DNA of 64,000 nt, from NCBI GenBank assembly GCA_020073545.1, contig JAIQEZ010000005.1, forward strand, positions 1 through 64,000, given 5' to 3'. The notes under the pieces were generated by a model. It did not search any database. It saw only the letters and a list, made by a program, of their open reading frames with translations, and was not told the DNA's origin. Positions within the stretch are counted from its first letter, which is position 1. Each line of letters starts with the position of its first letter. Below, piece after piece: positions 7,046 to 16,948 of the stretch. Position numbers and translations under genes: made by a program. This DNA is from Terriglobia bacterium (GTDB lineage: Bacteria; Acidobacteriota; Terriglobia; UBA7540).

Positions 7046-8776
7046 ATGTCTGGCAAGCTCGGCGAGATTCTCCTCAAGGAAAACCTGATTACTCCTGACC
7101 AGCTCAAGCAGGCGCTTGAGCATCAGAAGGCCAACGGGGGAAGGCTGGGGGGTTCCCTGGTCAAATTGGGCTTCCTGAACGACGATGAGGTGACGGCCGT
7201 CCTCTCTCGCCAATACGGTGTTCCCTCCATCAACCTCGCCTATTTCGAGGTTGACCCCGGCGTCATCAAGCTGATTCCCGTGGAAACGGCCGCGAAGTAT
7301 CAGGTGCTGCCACTCAGCCGCGTCGGATCGTCGTTGACGCTGGCCATGGTGGATCCCACAAACGTGTTCGCCATGGACGATATCAAGTTCATGACGGGTT
7401 TCAACATCGAACCGGTGGTGGCATCGGAAGCGACCGTCCTGGATGCCATCAAGAAGCACTACGGCAGCGTCGAGGACCAGGAACGCAAGAAGGAGTTGGA
7501 AGAGATCGTCAGCTTCATCGACGAAGGCCAAGCTGAAAGCGTGGAGCTGGAAGCTCAAGAAGATGGAATGCTGAATCTGGCCCAGTTGGAAAGGGCGGCC
7601 GAGGAAGCGCCGGTCATCAAGCTTGTGAACTATATCCTCACGGATGCGGTAAAACGGGGAGCGAGCGACATTCACCTGGAACCCTACGAAAAGGAATACC
7701 GCGTCCGCTACCGGATTGATGGCTTGCTGCAGAACATCATGAATCCCCCCTTCAAGTTGCGCGACGCCATCATCAGCCGCGTGAAGATCATGTCGAAGTT
7801 GGATATTTCCGAGAAGCGGCTGCCGCAAGACGGTCGCATCATGATCAAGATGATGAAGGACCGGAAGAAGAAGCAGCTCGATTTCCGGGTTTCCGTGCTC
7901 CCCACCCTGCACGGCGAAAAAATCGTCATGCGCTTGCTGGATAAGGAAAACCTGCGGCTCGACATGACCAAGCTGGGGTTCGAGGCGGAATCGTTGGCGA
8001 AGTTCCAGAGGGCGATTTTCAAACCCTACGGGATGGTTCTGGTGACGGGGCCGACCGGGAGCGGCAAGACGAACACTCTTTATTCCGCGATTTCCCAGCT
8101 TAACAAGCCGGACACGAACATCCTCACCGCCGAAGACCCCGTAGAGTTCCAATTACCCGGCATCAATCAGGTGCAGATGAAGGAGCAGATCGGCCTGAAC
8201 TTTGCGGCGGCTCTGCGCTCGTTCTTGCGGCAAGATCCCAACATCATCCTGGTGGGCGAGATCCGGGACTTCGAGACGGCAGAAATTGCCATCAAGGCCG
8301 CGCTCACCGGCCACATGGTGCTCTCGACCCTGCACACGAATGATGCGCCCTCCACCATCTCGCGATTGATGAACATGGGCATTGAGCCCTTTCTCGTGGC
8401 CACCTCGGTGCACCTGATTTGCGCCCAACGTCTGGCCCGGTGCATCTGCCTGGATTGCAGAGTCCAGGAAGACGTCTCTCCTCAGTTGCTCATCGACGCC
8501 GGCTATACACCGGAGGAAGCCAAAACCGTGAAAGTGTACAAGGGCCAAGGTTGCTCCACATGCGGCAACAAAGGGTACAAGGGGCGCGTGGGCCTTTACG
8601 AAGTCCTGGAGATTACCGATGAGCTTCGCGAGTTGATCCTAGTGGGAGCGTCGGCCCTGGAATTGCGGAAGAAGGGGATCGAGCAGGGCATGTTCAGCTT
8701 GCGACGCAGCGGTCTGATCAAGGTTGCGGCAGGCATGACCACCCTGGAAGAAGTCTTCCGCGAAACGGTGCTATAG
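7046..8776 (+). CDS. pilB: PilB, type IV pilus extension ATPase
   Basis: A 576-residue GspE/PilB-family hexameric ATPase that powers pilin polymerisation at the inner membrane. The N-terminal MshEN domain ('LGEILLKENLITPDQLKQAL') precedes the N2 and ATPase domains. Walker A 'GPTGSGKT' is near residue 334 and Walker B 'IILVGEIRD' near 400. A zinc-binding pair follows, Cys-rich 'CICLDC' near 465 and 'CSTCGNKGYKGR' near 502. Length is typical. It is the first gene of pilB-pilT-pilC-pilS-pilR; a G-rich stretch immediately upstream of the ATG serves as ribosome-binding site. Confidence 0.95.
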   Translation: MSGKLGEILLKENLITPDQLKQALEHQKANGGRLGGSLVKLGFLNDDEVTAVLSRQYGVPSINLAYFEVDPGVIKLIPVETAAKYQVLPLSRVGSSLTLAMVDPTNVFAMDDIKFMTGFNIEPVVASEATVLDAIKKHYGSVEDQERKKELEEIVSFIDEGQAESVELEAQEDGMLNLAQLERAAEEAPVIKLVNYILTDAVKRGASDIHLEPYEKEYRVRYRIDGLLQNIMNPPFKLRDAIISRVKIMSKLDISEKRLPQDGRIMIKMMKDRKKKQLDFRVSVLPTLHGEKIVMRLLDKENLRLDMTKLGFEAESLAKFQRAIFKPYGMVLVTGPTGSGKTNTLYSAISQLNKPDTNILTAEDPVEFQLPGINQVQMKEQIGLNFAAALRSFLRQDPNIILVGEIRDFETAEIAIKAALTGHMVLSTLHTNDAPSTISRLMNMGIEPFLVATSVHLICAQRLARCICLDCRVQEDVSPQLLIDAGYTPEEAKTVKVYKGQGCSTCGNKGYKGRVGLYEVLEITDELRELILVGASALELRKKGIEQGMFSLRRSGLIKVAAGMTTLEEVFRETVL

Positions 8777-8827
8777 CTTGGCTCGGGCCTGAGGACTGGA
8801 CGACGCCGAAAAAGGAGAGCAGAAGTA

Positions 8828-9958
8828 ATGCCTTTACCCACACTCAGCGAACTGCTGAAGAGGATGGTCGATTCTGGCGGGTCCGACCTCCATATCACCA
8901 CCAACTCCCCGCCGCGCGTGCGTCTTCATGGTGAACTCAAGCCCCTGGAAGATGTTCCTCCCCTCAGTCCTGCGGATACCAAACAGCTCGCTTACAGCAT
9001 CCTGACCGATGCCCAGAAGCACCGGTTTGAGGAAAATCTCGAACTCGACTTTTCCTTTGGGATCAAGAACATCGCGCGCTTCCGGGGAAACCTGTTCAAC
9101 CAGCGCGGCGCCGTGGCCTGCGTTTTCCGGGTGATCCCGTTTGAGATCAGGACCTTCGAACAACTTCAGTTGCCCTCGATTCTCCGCAAACTCTGCGAGA
9201 AACCGCGGGGACTTATTCTGGTGACGGGTCCGACGGGAAGCGGGAAGTCAACCACCCTGGCCACCATGCTCAACTATATCAATGAAAGCCGCTTCGAGCA
9301 CATGCTCACGATCGAGGACCCCATCGAGTTCATCCACGCGCACAAGAAATGCCTGGTGAATCAGCGCGAAGTGCACTCGGACACGCACTCTTTCGCCAAC
9401 GCTCTGCGCGCGGCCCTCCGCGAGGATCCCGACGTCGTGCTCATCGGAGAAATGCGCGATCTGGAAACCATCGAGTCGGCGTTGCGCATCGCGGAGACCG
9501 GCCACCTGACATTTGGGACGCTGCACACAAACTCCGCCTCTTCGACCATCAACCGGATCATCGACGTGTTTCCTTCCCACCAGCAGTCGCAAATCCGGGC
9601 GCAGCTTTCCCTGGTTCTGGAAGGTATTCTCTGCCAGGCGCTCCTGCCTCGGGCTGACGTGCGCGGCCGGGTCATGGCCATGGAAATCCTCATTCCCAAC
9701 CCTGCCGTCCGAAACCTGGTTCGTGAAGACAAGGTCCACCAGATTTACTCCACGATGCAATCCGGACAGGACAAGTTCGGAATGCAGACCTTCAACCAAG
9801 CCCTGCTTTCGATTTACCAGCAGAGATTCATCACCCTGGAGACGGCCTTGTCGCGTTCGAGCAACGTCGACGAACTTCAGGACATGATCAACCGTGGCGG
9901 TCCGCCTGGCGGGGCTCCGCAGCGGCCGCCGACGCCTTACGCCCCTGTCCGGCGGTAA
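8828..9958 (+). CDS. pilT: PilT, type IV pilus retraction ATPase
   Basis: A 376-residue PilT-family ATPase that depolymerises the pilus for twitching motility. Walker A 'GPTGSGKST' lies near residue 133, the Walker B region 'DPDVVLIGEMRD' near 200, and the PilT signature 'AVRNLVRE' (AIRNLIRE variant) near 292. The C-terminus ends in a Pro/Gly-rich tail. A GGAGAG ribosome-binding site lies ahead of the ATG. It follows pilB by about 50 bases. Confidence 0.95.
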   Translation: MPLPTLSELLKRMVDSGGSDLHITTNSPPRVRLHGELKPLEDVPPLSPADTKQLAYSILTDAQKHRFEENLELDFSFGIKNIARFRGNLFNQRGAVACVFRVIPFEIRTFEQLQLPSILRKLCEKPRGLILVTGPTGSGKSTTLATMLNYINESRFEHMLTIEDPIEFIHAHKKCLVNQREVHSDTHSFANALRAALREDPDVVLIGEMRDLETIESALRIAETGHLTFGTLHTNSASSTINRIIDVFPSHQQSQIRAQLSLVLEGILCQALLPRADVRGRVMAMEILIPNPAVRNLVREDKVHQIYSTMQSGQDKFGMQTFNQALLSIYQQRFITLETALSRSSNVDELQDMINRGGPPGGAPQRPPTPYAPVRR

Positions 9959-10043
9959 CTCTCTCTTTGTGCCCCGGACAGTGGTTCCGGGTCGAGGGGT
10001 GACGGCTTGAAAGGGGCGAGGCACAACCGAGTGAGGTGCAGCG

Positions 10044-11255
10044 ATGCCGCAATATGAATATCGAGGGACTTCGCGGAGTGGCCAAACTGTCAGTGGCACG
10101 CGGACGGCGCCCAGTCGTGAGTCGCTGGACGCGATTCTCCGCCGTGAGCAAATCACCCCGACGCGCATCGTCGAGAAGGGCCGGGAGATTGCCATTCCCA
10201 GGCCGAAGGTGGGGGGGAAGGTTAGCCCCAAAGAACTGGCAGTTTTCACCCGGCAGTTTTCCGTGATGATCGACGCGGGGTTACCCCTGGTACAGTGCCT
10301 GGAGATCCTTTCGAGCCAACAGGAGAACAAGGGCTTCGCGAAAGCCCTGGCGGAGGTGCGCAGTACCGTGGAGGCGGGCTCTACACTGGCCCATGCGCTC
10401 CGGCAGTTTCCCCGGATGTTCGATGATCTGTACGCGAACATGGTGGAGGCCGGCGAGACTGGGGGTATTCTCGACACGATTCTGCAGCGCCTCTCGAGCT
10501 ATATCGAAAAGGCGGTCAAACTCAAGCGCGCTGTGCAGTCCGCACTGATCTACCCGACCGCCGTAGTGCTTATCGCGGGGGGCGTGATCCTTCTGCTGCT
10601 CTGGAAAGTGGTTCCCATCTTCGCCACGCTGTTTGCCGGGTTGGGCGTGGAGATGCCGCTGCCGACGCGCATCGTGATCGGCTTGAGCGGTGCCGTAGGG
10701 ACTTTCGCCATCCCCTTGATTGTGGCGTGCATTTTGGGTGGGTGGGGACTGAAGGTTTACTATAGCACTCCTAACGGTCGCATGATGATTGACTCGCTGA
10801 TCCTTAAACTACCGGTGCTCGGAAATCTGATGCGAAAGATCGCCGTGGCCCGTTTCACGCGAACCTTGGGTACGCTGATTACCAGTGGCGTTCCGATGCT
10901 CGAGGCCATGGATATCACCGCGCGCACCTCCGGAAACGCGGTCGTCGAAAGGGCCATTCTCAGCGTCCGGAAAGCCATCGAAACTGGCCGAACGATTGTG
11001 GACCCCTTGCGAGAAACGGGGGTGTTTCCGAACATGGTCGTGCAAATGATCGGCGTAGGCGAGCAGACAGGTGCTTTAGATGCCATGCTGCAAAAAGTGG
11101 CCGATTTCTATGAGGACGAAGTTGACGCCGCGGTGGGTGACTTGCTCACGGCGATGGAACCGATGATCATTCTCTTCCTGGGTGTGGTCGTCGGAGGCGT
11201 CGTCATTTCCATGTATCTCCCCTTGTTCAGCCTGGTTGGGAAACTGGCGGGCTAG
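10044..11255 (+). CDS. pilC: PilC, type IV pilus inner-membrane platform protein
   Basis: A 403-residue T2SF-family platform protein that couples the PilB and PilT motors to the pilus base. It has the N-terminal 'MPQYEYRG' start, two homologous cytoplasmic helical domains ('LAVFTRQFSVMIDAGLPLVQ' and 'IAVARFTRTLGTLITSGVPM') and membrane helices near 180-200, 220-245 and 375-395. The length is as usual for the family. It lies 85 bases after pilT. Confidence 0.93.
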   Translation: MPQYEYRGTSRSGQTVSGTRTAPSRESLDAILRREQITPTRIVEKGREIAIPRPKVGGKVSPKELAVFTRQFSVMIDAGLPLVQCLEILSSQQENKGFAKALAEVRSTVEAGSTLAHALRQFPRMFDDLYANMVEAGETGGILDTILQRLSSYIEKAVKLKRAVQSALIYPTAVVLIAGGVILLLLWKVVPIFATLFAGLGVEMPLPTRIVIGLSGAVGTFAIPLIVACILGGWGLKVYYSTPNGRMMIDSLILKLPVLGNLMRKIAVARFTRTLGTLITSGVPMLEAMDITARTSGNAVVERAILSVRKAIETGRTIVDPLRETGVFPNMVVQMIGVGEQTGALDAMLQKVADFYEDEVDAAVGDLLTAMEPMIILFLGVVVGGVVISMYLPLFSLVGKLAG

Positions 11256-11568
11256 GTGCAGAGATGTGGCCTTGGGTTCCGGCGCCCCGCCGCCAAAGGG
11301 ATCCCGGGAAGAAGCTCCTGTCCTCTTGGAGTGGCCAGCTCGCAGTTTACCGTCACTGTCTTTCTGGCCATGTTAGGTGTACTCCTTCGCACCCACCCCT
11401 CGTCAGCCGGACTCGTGAGGCGAACCCAACGTGCCCTCTACGGGGGAAGGGCTTGAGCGAATTCTGAATTATGAAACCTCCTAACCCGGGGACCCGGCCA
11501 GGGTGTGTTTCAGCCTTCAAGGTTCACAATTCTCCCTGCGCGGGGGCTCACTTGACCCGAATACTCTT

Positions 11569-13290
11569 ATGACCTCCACCGGCGAAATCAAGGACTGGCT
11601 TTCATGGGTCATCAAGATCCGTTTCGTAATCATCAGCTTTGTGTTCGCGATCGATTATGCCATTCGACAACTGGCTCCTAACCCCGCCAATGCTTCGTCG
11701 ATCCGATATTTGGGAATCGCCGTCATTCTGTGGTACATCGTCAGCCTTTTTTTTCTGATCTACCATCAGATCAGCCGAGACTATCTCCTTCAGGCTTATC
11801 TTCAGATCTTTTCGGATATTGTCATCATCACGGCCATTCTCCATGTGACGGGCGACCTGGATAGCAATTATCTCTCGCTCTATCTGGTCGCGATCATTCT
11901 GGCCAGTATTCTTCTTCCCCGCGCTCGAGCCTTTGTGGTGGCGGCCGTAAGTTTTGTGCTCATGGGGGCGGTGATCGAGCTTGCCTACCTGCCGAGTATC
12001 TATCCCGAGCTGGTGGAGCAACATCCGGCGCTGCAATTCCTAGCAACGACTTCGTCCGTGACGGTCGATCTGAGAACCCTGCAGGTGAAGATCAGCGCGA
12101 GTCTATTCGGTTTCTTTGCGGTGGCCTATCTGACGAGCTACCTGGCGGAGAGCTTGCGGAAAGCCGGGGCTGAGCTGCGCGATAAGAGCGGACAAGTCGC
12201 CAGTCTCCAGGCCAAGAACGAAAATATCATCAAGAGTATGCGCGGAGGCCTCTTAATCACCGATCTCGAGGGGACGATCGCCGAGTTAAACCCTGCCGGA
12301 GCAGAGATTCTGGGCCGCCAGACGGAAGACGTGCGTGGAAGCCGCATCGAAATGGTCTTGGGCTCCTTGCAGGGGGATGCCCCGTCCGTCCACGATGCCC
12401 GTTCCTTCCCCACCCGCCAGGAGATTACTTACCGACACCCCCACCGGGGAAGCCGCATCCTGGGTGTCTCCTCGTCGCCGTTGGTGGTGCCGGAAGTCGG
12501 CGTGGTTGGGTATGTTTATAGCTTCCAGGACCTCACGGAGGAGAAACGACGCGAGGGAGAATCCAGGACCAAGGACCGCATGGCGGCGCTGGGCCGTGTG
12601 GCGGCAGGCATCGCCCACGAAATCCGCAATCCCCTTGCCTCGATCGCGGGGTCTGTGAAGCTCCTGCGCTCTCTCAGCCAACTCGACGACGATCAAGCGG
12701 AACTGATTGCGATTGTGAGCCGTGAGTCCGAGCGACTCAACAAGCTGGTCTCTGATTTTCTGCTCTACTCACGCGAGCAACGATTTGAATTCCATCGTGC
12801 CGATGTCGTGAACCTGCTCGAAGAGACCCTCCTGCTGGTCGAGCATCATCCGCTCTTTGGGCCTCAATATCGCATTGAGCGCAAGTTTCCGCGCCGGGCG
12901 GCGATGGTATCGGTTGACGCGGACAAGCTTCGACAGGTCTTTTGGAATATTTGCGACAACTCACTCAAGGCGATGCCCAGGGGCGGAACACTCACGGCCC
13001 AGGCGGAAGAGGTGGGCGACAAAATCCGCGTGATTCTGGGCGATGAGGGCATCGGCTTCACAGGAGTGCAGCTCGAGAAAGTCTTTGAGCCCTTTCAATC
13101 TGGGTTCAGTAAGGGGACGGGGTTGGGGTTGGCCCTCGTTTATCAGATCATCCAGGGGCATCAGGGTTCCATCCAGGTCGATTCAAAGCCTGGAAAGGGG
13201 GCGCGCTTTGTGATCGAACTCCCACGCAGAGCCTCACGGCGGCTGTTTTCCAAGGCGGGAACCGCTCAGGCTGATGCCAAACCCCAGTAA
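11569..13290 (+). CDS. pilS: PilS, membrane sensor histidine kinase
   Basis: A 573-residue kinase with about six transmembrane helices in residues 10-200, a PAS domain ('NIIKSMRGGLLITDLEG'), the H-box 'GIAHEIRNPLAS' near residue 346 and an ATPase domain with 'NICDNSLKAM', 'DEGIGF' and 'GTGLGLALVYQI'. Gene order and architecture identify it as PilS, which in characterised systems senses pilin levels and controls PilR. The ATG is chosen because the first membrane helix starts directly after it; an in-frame GTG lies 66 bases upstream. The gene overlaps the long open frame of pilR at its 3' end, but the true pilR start is downstream of its stop. The 313-base gap before it shows no gene. Confidence 0.9.
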   Translation: MTSTGEIKDWLSWVIKIRFVIISFVFAIDYAIRQLAPNPANASSIRYLGIAVILWYIVSLFFLIYHQISRDYLLQAYLQIFSDIVIITAILHVTGDLDSNYLSLYLVAIILASILLPRARAFVVAAVSFVLMGAVIELAYLPSIYPELVEQHPALQFLATTSSVTVDLRTLQVKISASLFGFFAVAYLTSYLAESLRKAGAELRDKSGQVASLQAKNENIIKSMRGGLLITDLEGTIAELNPAGAEILGRQTEDVRGSRIEMVLGSLQGDAPSVHDARSFPTRQEITYRHPHRGSRILGVSSSPLVVPEVGVVGYVYSFQDLTEEKRREGESRTKDRMAALGRVAAGIAHEIRNPLASIAGSVKLLRSLSQLDDDQAELIAIVSRESERLNKLVSDFLLYSREQRFEFHRADVVNLLEETLLLVEHHPLFGPQYRIERKFPRRAAMVSVDADKLRQVFWNICDNSLKAMPRGGTLTAQAEEVGDKIRVILGDEGIGFTGVQLEKVFEPFQSGFSKGTGLGLALVYQIIQGHQGSIQVDSKPGKGARFVIELPRRASRRLFSKAGTAQADAKPQ

Positions 13291-13324
13291 CCCGTGGGCG
13301 GAATTCTCCGCTGAGGAAAAACCG

Positions 13325-14695
13325 ATGGCCCGACTCCTAGTTGTCGATGATGAGAAATCGCTGTGCCAACTGCTCGAAATCGCTTTCCGCAAAGACGGCC
13401 ACCTTGTTGAAACGGTCTCCAGCGGCCAAGCGGCCAAAAAGAAAATTGCGTCGCAGGTCTACGACCTGATCATCTCGGATGTCCGCATGCCCGATCTGAC
13501 GGGGATCGAACTGCTGGAGTTTGCCCGTGAAACGCGCAACCCGGCAGCCTTTCTCCTCATCACGGCTGTGCCCACGATGTCTACCGCCATCCAGGCTTTG
13601 AATCTGGGAGCCTACCGGTACGTTATCAAGACCGATAAGCTGGTGGAAGACCTGAAGCTGGCGGTGCAACGGGCACTGGAGGAGTTGGCCTTACGTGAAG
13701 AAAACATCCGCCTTCGCCGGGAGCTTTTGCGAGTGTTTGCCGCACAAAACATCGTCGGACGCAGCCGGTCCATTGAAGCTATTTTGGAAATGGTCCGGAC
13801 GGTCGCTCCGACCACCAGTACGGTTCTGATTACCGGAGAAAGTGGCACGGGCAAGGAACTTGTGGCGCGCGCGATTCATGAAGCCAGCACGCGTCGGGAA
13901 AAGGCCTTCGTCTCGATTAACTGCGGGGCCTTTCCGGAAACGCTGTTGGAAAGCGAACTCTTTGGGTACCACAAAGGAGCATTCACCGGCGCTGATTCAA
14001 ACCGGAAGGGCATTATTGAATCGGCGAATGGGGGCACCCTCTTCCTGGATGAAATTGGAGAAACGAGCCCGGGAATGCAGGTGAAGCTCCTACGGGTTCT
14101 CCAGGAGAGGACGGTGCGGCCTCTCGGCGGCAATATGGATGTCTCCGTCGACGTGCGCTTGATCGCTTCCACCAACCGCGACCTGAAGCAGATGGTTTCA
14201 AATGGCCAGTTTCGCGAAGATTTCTATTATCGAATCAGCGTCATCCCCATTCACGTACCACCCCTGCGAGAACGCGCCGAGGATATTGAGCCCCTGGCGC
14301 GACACTTCCTGCGCAAGTTTGCCCTCCAGATGGCAAAGCCTCTGAGTGATTTTGATTCCGAGGCCACGGAAGCTTTGAAACGCTGCAGTTGGCCAGGAAA
14401 CGTCCGGGAGCTCGAAAACGCCGTCGAGCATGCGGTCGCCGTGAGTGAAGATCGGGATCGAATTGTCCACCTCACGCATCTTCCCGAGGCCGTGACCGGA
14501 ACTGTCCTGCGTGGTGAGAAAGTAATTCAGATCCCCACGGAAGGCCTTGACTTCGAGACCCAGATTTCACAGGTGGAAAAGCAATACTTGTTGGCAGCAC
14601 TGCGAGCAGCCGGAGGAGTTCGCCTGCACGCTGCAGATCTTCTTCATATGTCATACCGCTCCTTCCGACATTATGCAAAGAAGTATGGAATCTAG
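13325..14695 (+). CDS. pilR: PilR, sigma-54-dependent response regulator
   Basis: A 456-residue NtrC-family activator. The receiver domain has the acidic pair in 'LLVVDDEKS' and the phospho-acceptor Asp in 'IISDVRMPDLTG' near residue 52. The AAA+ domain has Walker A 'GESGTGKE' near 171 and the sigma-54 contact loop 'GAFTGAD' near 218. A Fis-type helix-turn-helix ends the protein. The start follows TGAGGAAA and fits the receiver domain; an in-frame start 51 bases upstream would overlap pilS. In known systems PilR activates pilA, which is not in the window. Confidence 0.92.
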   Translation: MARLLVVDDEKSLCQLLEIAFRKDGHLVETVSSGQAAKKKIASQVYDLIISDVRMPDLTGIELLEFARETRNPAAFLLITAVPTMSTAIQALNLGAYRYVIKTDKLVEDLKLAVQRALEELALREENIRLRRELLRVFAAQNIVGRSRSIEAILEMVRTVAPTTSTVLITGESGTGKELVARAIHEASTRREKAFVSINCGAFPETLLESELFGYHKGAFTGADSNRKGIIESANGGTLFLDEIGETSPGMQVKLLRVLQERTVRPLGGNMDVSVDVRLIASTNRDLKQMVSNGQFREDFYYRISVIPIHVPPLRERAEDIEPLARHFLRKFALQMAKPLSDFDSEATEALKRCSWPGNVRELENAVEHAVAVSEDRDRIVHLTHLPEAVTGTVLRGEKVIQIPTEGLDFETQISQVEKQYLLAALRAAGGVRLHAADLLHMSYRSFRHYAKKYGI

Positions 14696-14796
14696 TGCCG
14701 TTCCAACTTAATCTCCCCCTCTGTGGCGCCTTTATTTTGGGCGGCCCGAAGGATGGCCCGGCGTAGAAAGGTTCGGAAGGACAAGTTGGAACGGCA
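14696..14796. repeat. Foldback element with 14-bp perfect inverted repeats
   Basis: TGCCGTTCCAACTT immediately after the pilR stop codon is perfectly complementary to AAGTTGGAACGGCA at 14783-14796. The 73-base loop has no coding frame. It could terminate the pil operon or be a small mobile palindromic element. Confidence 0.5.
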
Positions 14797-14954
14797 GGAG
14801 CGGATTTTTCGGGGTCGCTCGACACGCGGCCAAAGGTGCGAAGCGGAGCGCGCAGGGTCAACCGTTCGCCTGGGACTGCGATTCGCAGCGCCGCGGTGCG
14901 CTGCACGCAGCGGACTGAAGTGGTAGAAGCGGAGAAGACTTGGGGAGGCGCAGT

Positions 14955-16814
14955 TTGGCGCGGGAAACCGAACCGATTGAAGTTAGGGTTTGTGCATCTT
15001 CGACAGAGCTTTCCGCTGCCCCAGTCTCCCAAAGGGCTGCAGCTCTCGCGTTGGTTGTGATTCTCGTCCTGGTGTTTCTGGCTTACCTCGACACTCTCTG
15101 GTTCCAGTTCGTTCACGATGATCAGTTCCAGATCGTTCGAAACACCTGGCTCCGATCCTGGCGATATCTGCCGCGGTATTTCACCGCCGATGTTTGGGCT
15201 TTCAACCATCCGGCCTTTCGGGGCACTTTCTACCGTCCTGTCTTTCTTCTTTGGTTCCGGCTTCAATATCTGGCGTTCGGGCTAAGACCTTGGGGATGGC
15301 ATCTTTGTACGGTTCTCGCGCATGTCGGTGTAACAGCTCTTGTTTACTACACGTCGGTGCGTCTTTTGAAGGACCGTCTTGCCGCTCTATTCGCCACGCT
15401 CATTTTCGGCCTGCATCCGACCCATGCGGAAGGCGTTGCCTGGATATCGGGTGTCACCGAGCCCTTGTTTGCACTCTTCGCGATCTCCTCCTACCTTTGT
15501 TACCTGAAAAAGCGAACGGAGCGCCCGTATGCTCGAGCTTATCTTGCAGCTTCACTTGCTCTGTATGCGCTCGCGACGCTTGCCAAAGAGACTGCGGTCG
15601 TTCTCCCCTTGATTATCTTCTCCAGCGAATTCATCTGGAGTGCGCCAACCGCCACTTCACGATTGCGCGGGGGGTTCCAACGAGGTGTAGCGGCGCTGGC
15701 GGTCGTTACTCCCTACCTCGTACTTTCCGCGGCTTATCTGGCCCTGCGGGTCATGGCGCTGCAAGGGTTCCAGAACTCCATGGAATCACACAGGTTCTTC
15801 AGCATGGTCCTGACCTGGCCGTCCGTGCTCTGGTTTTACATCCGGCATCTGATTTGGCCGGTGCGACTAAGTCCGTTTTATGACATGGAGTATGTCGTCC
15901 GTGCGGGTGTCAGAAACGTTCTTTTGCCCGCCCTGGCGGTTTTGATAGTCGGTGCGGGTCTCTGGCTTTGGGGAAGGCGATCCCAGCAGGCTGCCCTTGC
16001 TACCGTTTGGTTGGTAGTGCCGATTCTTCCCGTGTTGAACCTGCAGGCTTTTGTCGAGGGGCACCTCGTGCATGACCGTTATCTCTATTTGCCCTCGTTC
16101 GGTTTCGCCCTGCTGGTCGCACTGGGCTTGCGGCGTCTACAGATAGGGTCTGCCAGACTTCTGGGTCAGCCCGCCCCACAAATCGCACTTGCGGTCGTTC
16201 TGGCCCTAGCACTTGCCACAAGTACCACCCAACAAACAGCTTGTTTCGCCACCGACACGACGTTCTTCGCCTACCTCATCTCCACGTCGTCCAAAAGCGA
16301 AAGTGCAAAGTTGAACCTCGCCGGACTGCTGGGGCATCAGGGCCACCTGGACGAAGCAATAAGGCTTTACCAGGAAGTCTGGTCGAGCGAGCCGGACAAC
16401 TGGGAGGTTAACTACAACCTTGGGTATGCTTATTACTTGCAGGGGAAACTCCCAGAAGCAGACCGGTATCTGAGCCGCGCCGTGCAGATTGACGCGAGCC
16501 GGCCGGATGGTTTTTTTTATCTCGGTCTGACCAGATTGAAAATGGGAGACGTGAACGGCGCAGCCGCTGATGTCCAGCGGGCCATAACCATAAGGCCGGA
16601 CGCAGAGCACTACCATTTTGCACTCGGAGCTATTTTGAGATTGCAGGGTAACCTTACGGGAGCGCTGTCGGAATTCCGAACTGAGCTCGAACTTGATCCT
16701 GACAATGCTGCCGCACGACAACAAGCTGCGGAGATCGAAGCAGTCCGGGGCGGAGGGCAGCCAGCAGCTCCGCCGGGCTCAACGCCTGTTCCTTTCAGTT
16801 CACCCCGCCATTGA
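14955..16814 (+). CDS. Multi-pass membrane protein with C-terminal TPR repeats (TMTC/GT-C-like)
   Basis: About 620 residues. The N-terminal two-thirds has roughly ten membrane helices; the first extracytoplasmic loop carries an acidic pair ('FVHDDQFQIV') as in GT-C glycosyltransferases, followed by 'RPVFLLWFRLQYLAFGLRPW' and 'GLHPTHAEGVAWISGVTEPL'. The C-terminal third has TPR units ('VNYNLGYAYYLQGKLPEADR'). The layout resembles TMTC-type protein O-mannosyltransferases, but enzymatic function is unproven. The TTG start is chosen because GGGGAGG precedes it by 6 bases. A clear paralogue lies convergently at 18849-20708. Confidence 0.75.
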   Translation: MARETEPIEVRVCASSTELSAAPVSQRAAALALVVILVLVFLAYLDTLWFQFVHDDQFQIVRNTWLRSWRYLPRYFTADVWAFNHPAFRGTFYRPVFLLWFRLQYLAFGLRPWGWHLCTVLAHVGVTALVYYTSVRLLKDRLAALFATLIFGLHPTHAEGVAWISGVTEPLFALFAISSYLCYLKKRTERPYARAYLAASLALYALATLAKETAVVLPLIIFSSEFIWSAPTATSRLRGGFQRGVAALAVVTPYLVLSAAYLALRVMALQGFQNSMESHRFFSMVLTWPSVLWFYIRHLIWPVRLSPFYDMEYVVRAGVRNVLLPALAVLIVGAGLWLWGRRSQQAALATVWLVVPILPVLNLQAFVEGHLVHDRYLYLPSFGFALLVALGLRRLQIGSARLLGQPAPQIALAVVLALALATSTTQQTACFATDTTFFAYLISTSSKSESAKLNLAGLLGHQGHLDEAIRLYQEVWSSEPDNWEVNYNLGYAYYLQGKLPEADRYLSRAVQIDASRPDGFFYLGLTRLKMGDVNGAAADVQRAITIRPDAEHYHFALGAILRLQGNLTGALSEFRTELELDPDNAAARQQAAEIEAVRGGGQPAAPPGSTPVPFSSPRH

Positions 16815-16948
16815 TTTGCCTCTTCCAGGATGCTTTTGTGGTTTTTGAGAAACCCGTCCCTTTCGAGATGCCTGGCAGGTGCAGCCGAAACGACGCGTGT
16901 GTCATTAGCGTACAGCCTGGAGCCTCAAACCTAGTCCCTAGGGAGACC

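Noticed and set aside
7019-8152. 377-codon frame antisense to pilB
   Set aside because: It is fully covered by pilB on the other strand; its His/Gln/Val-rich translation is that of a shadow frame.
9248-10477. 409-codon frame antisense to pilT and pilC
   Set aside because: Low-complexity Ser/Arg-rich translation spanning two real genes on the other strand.
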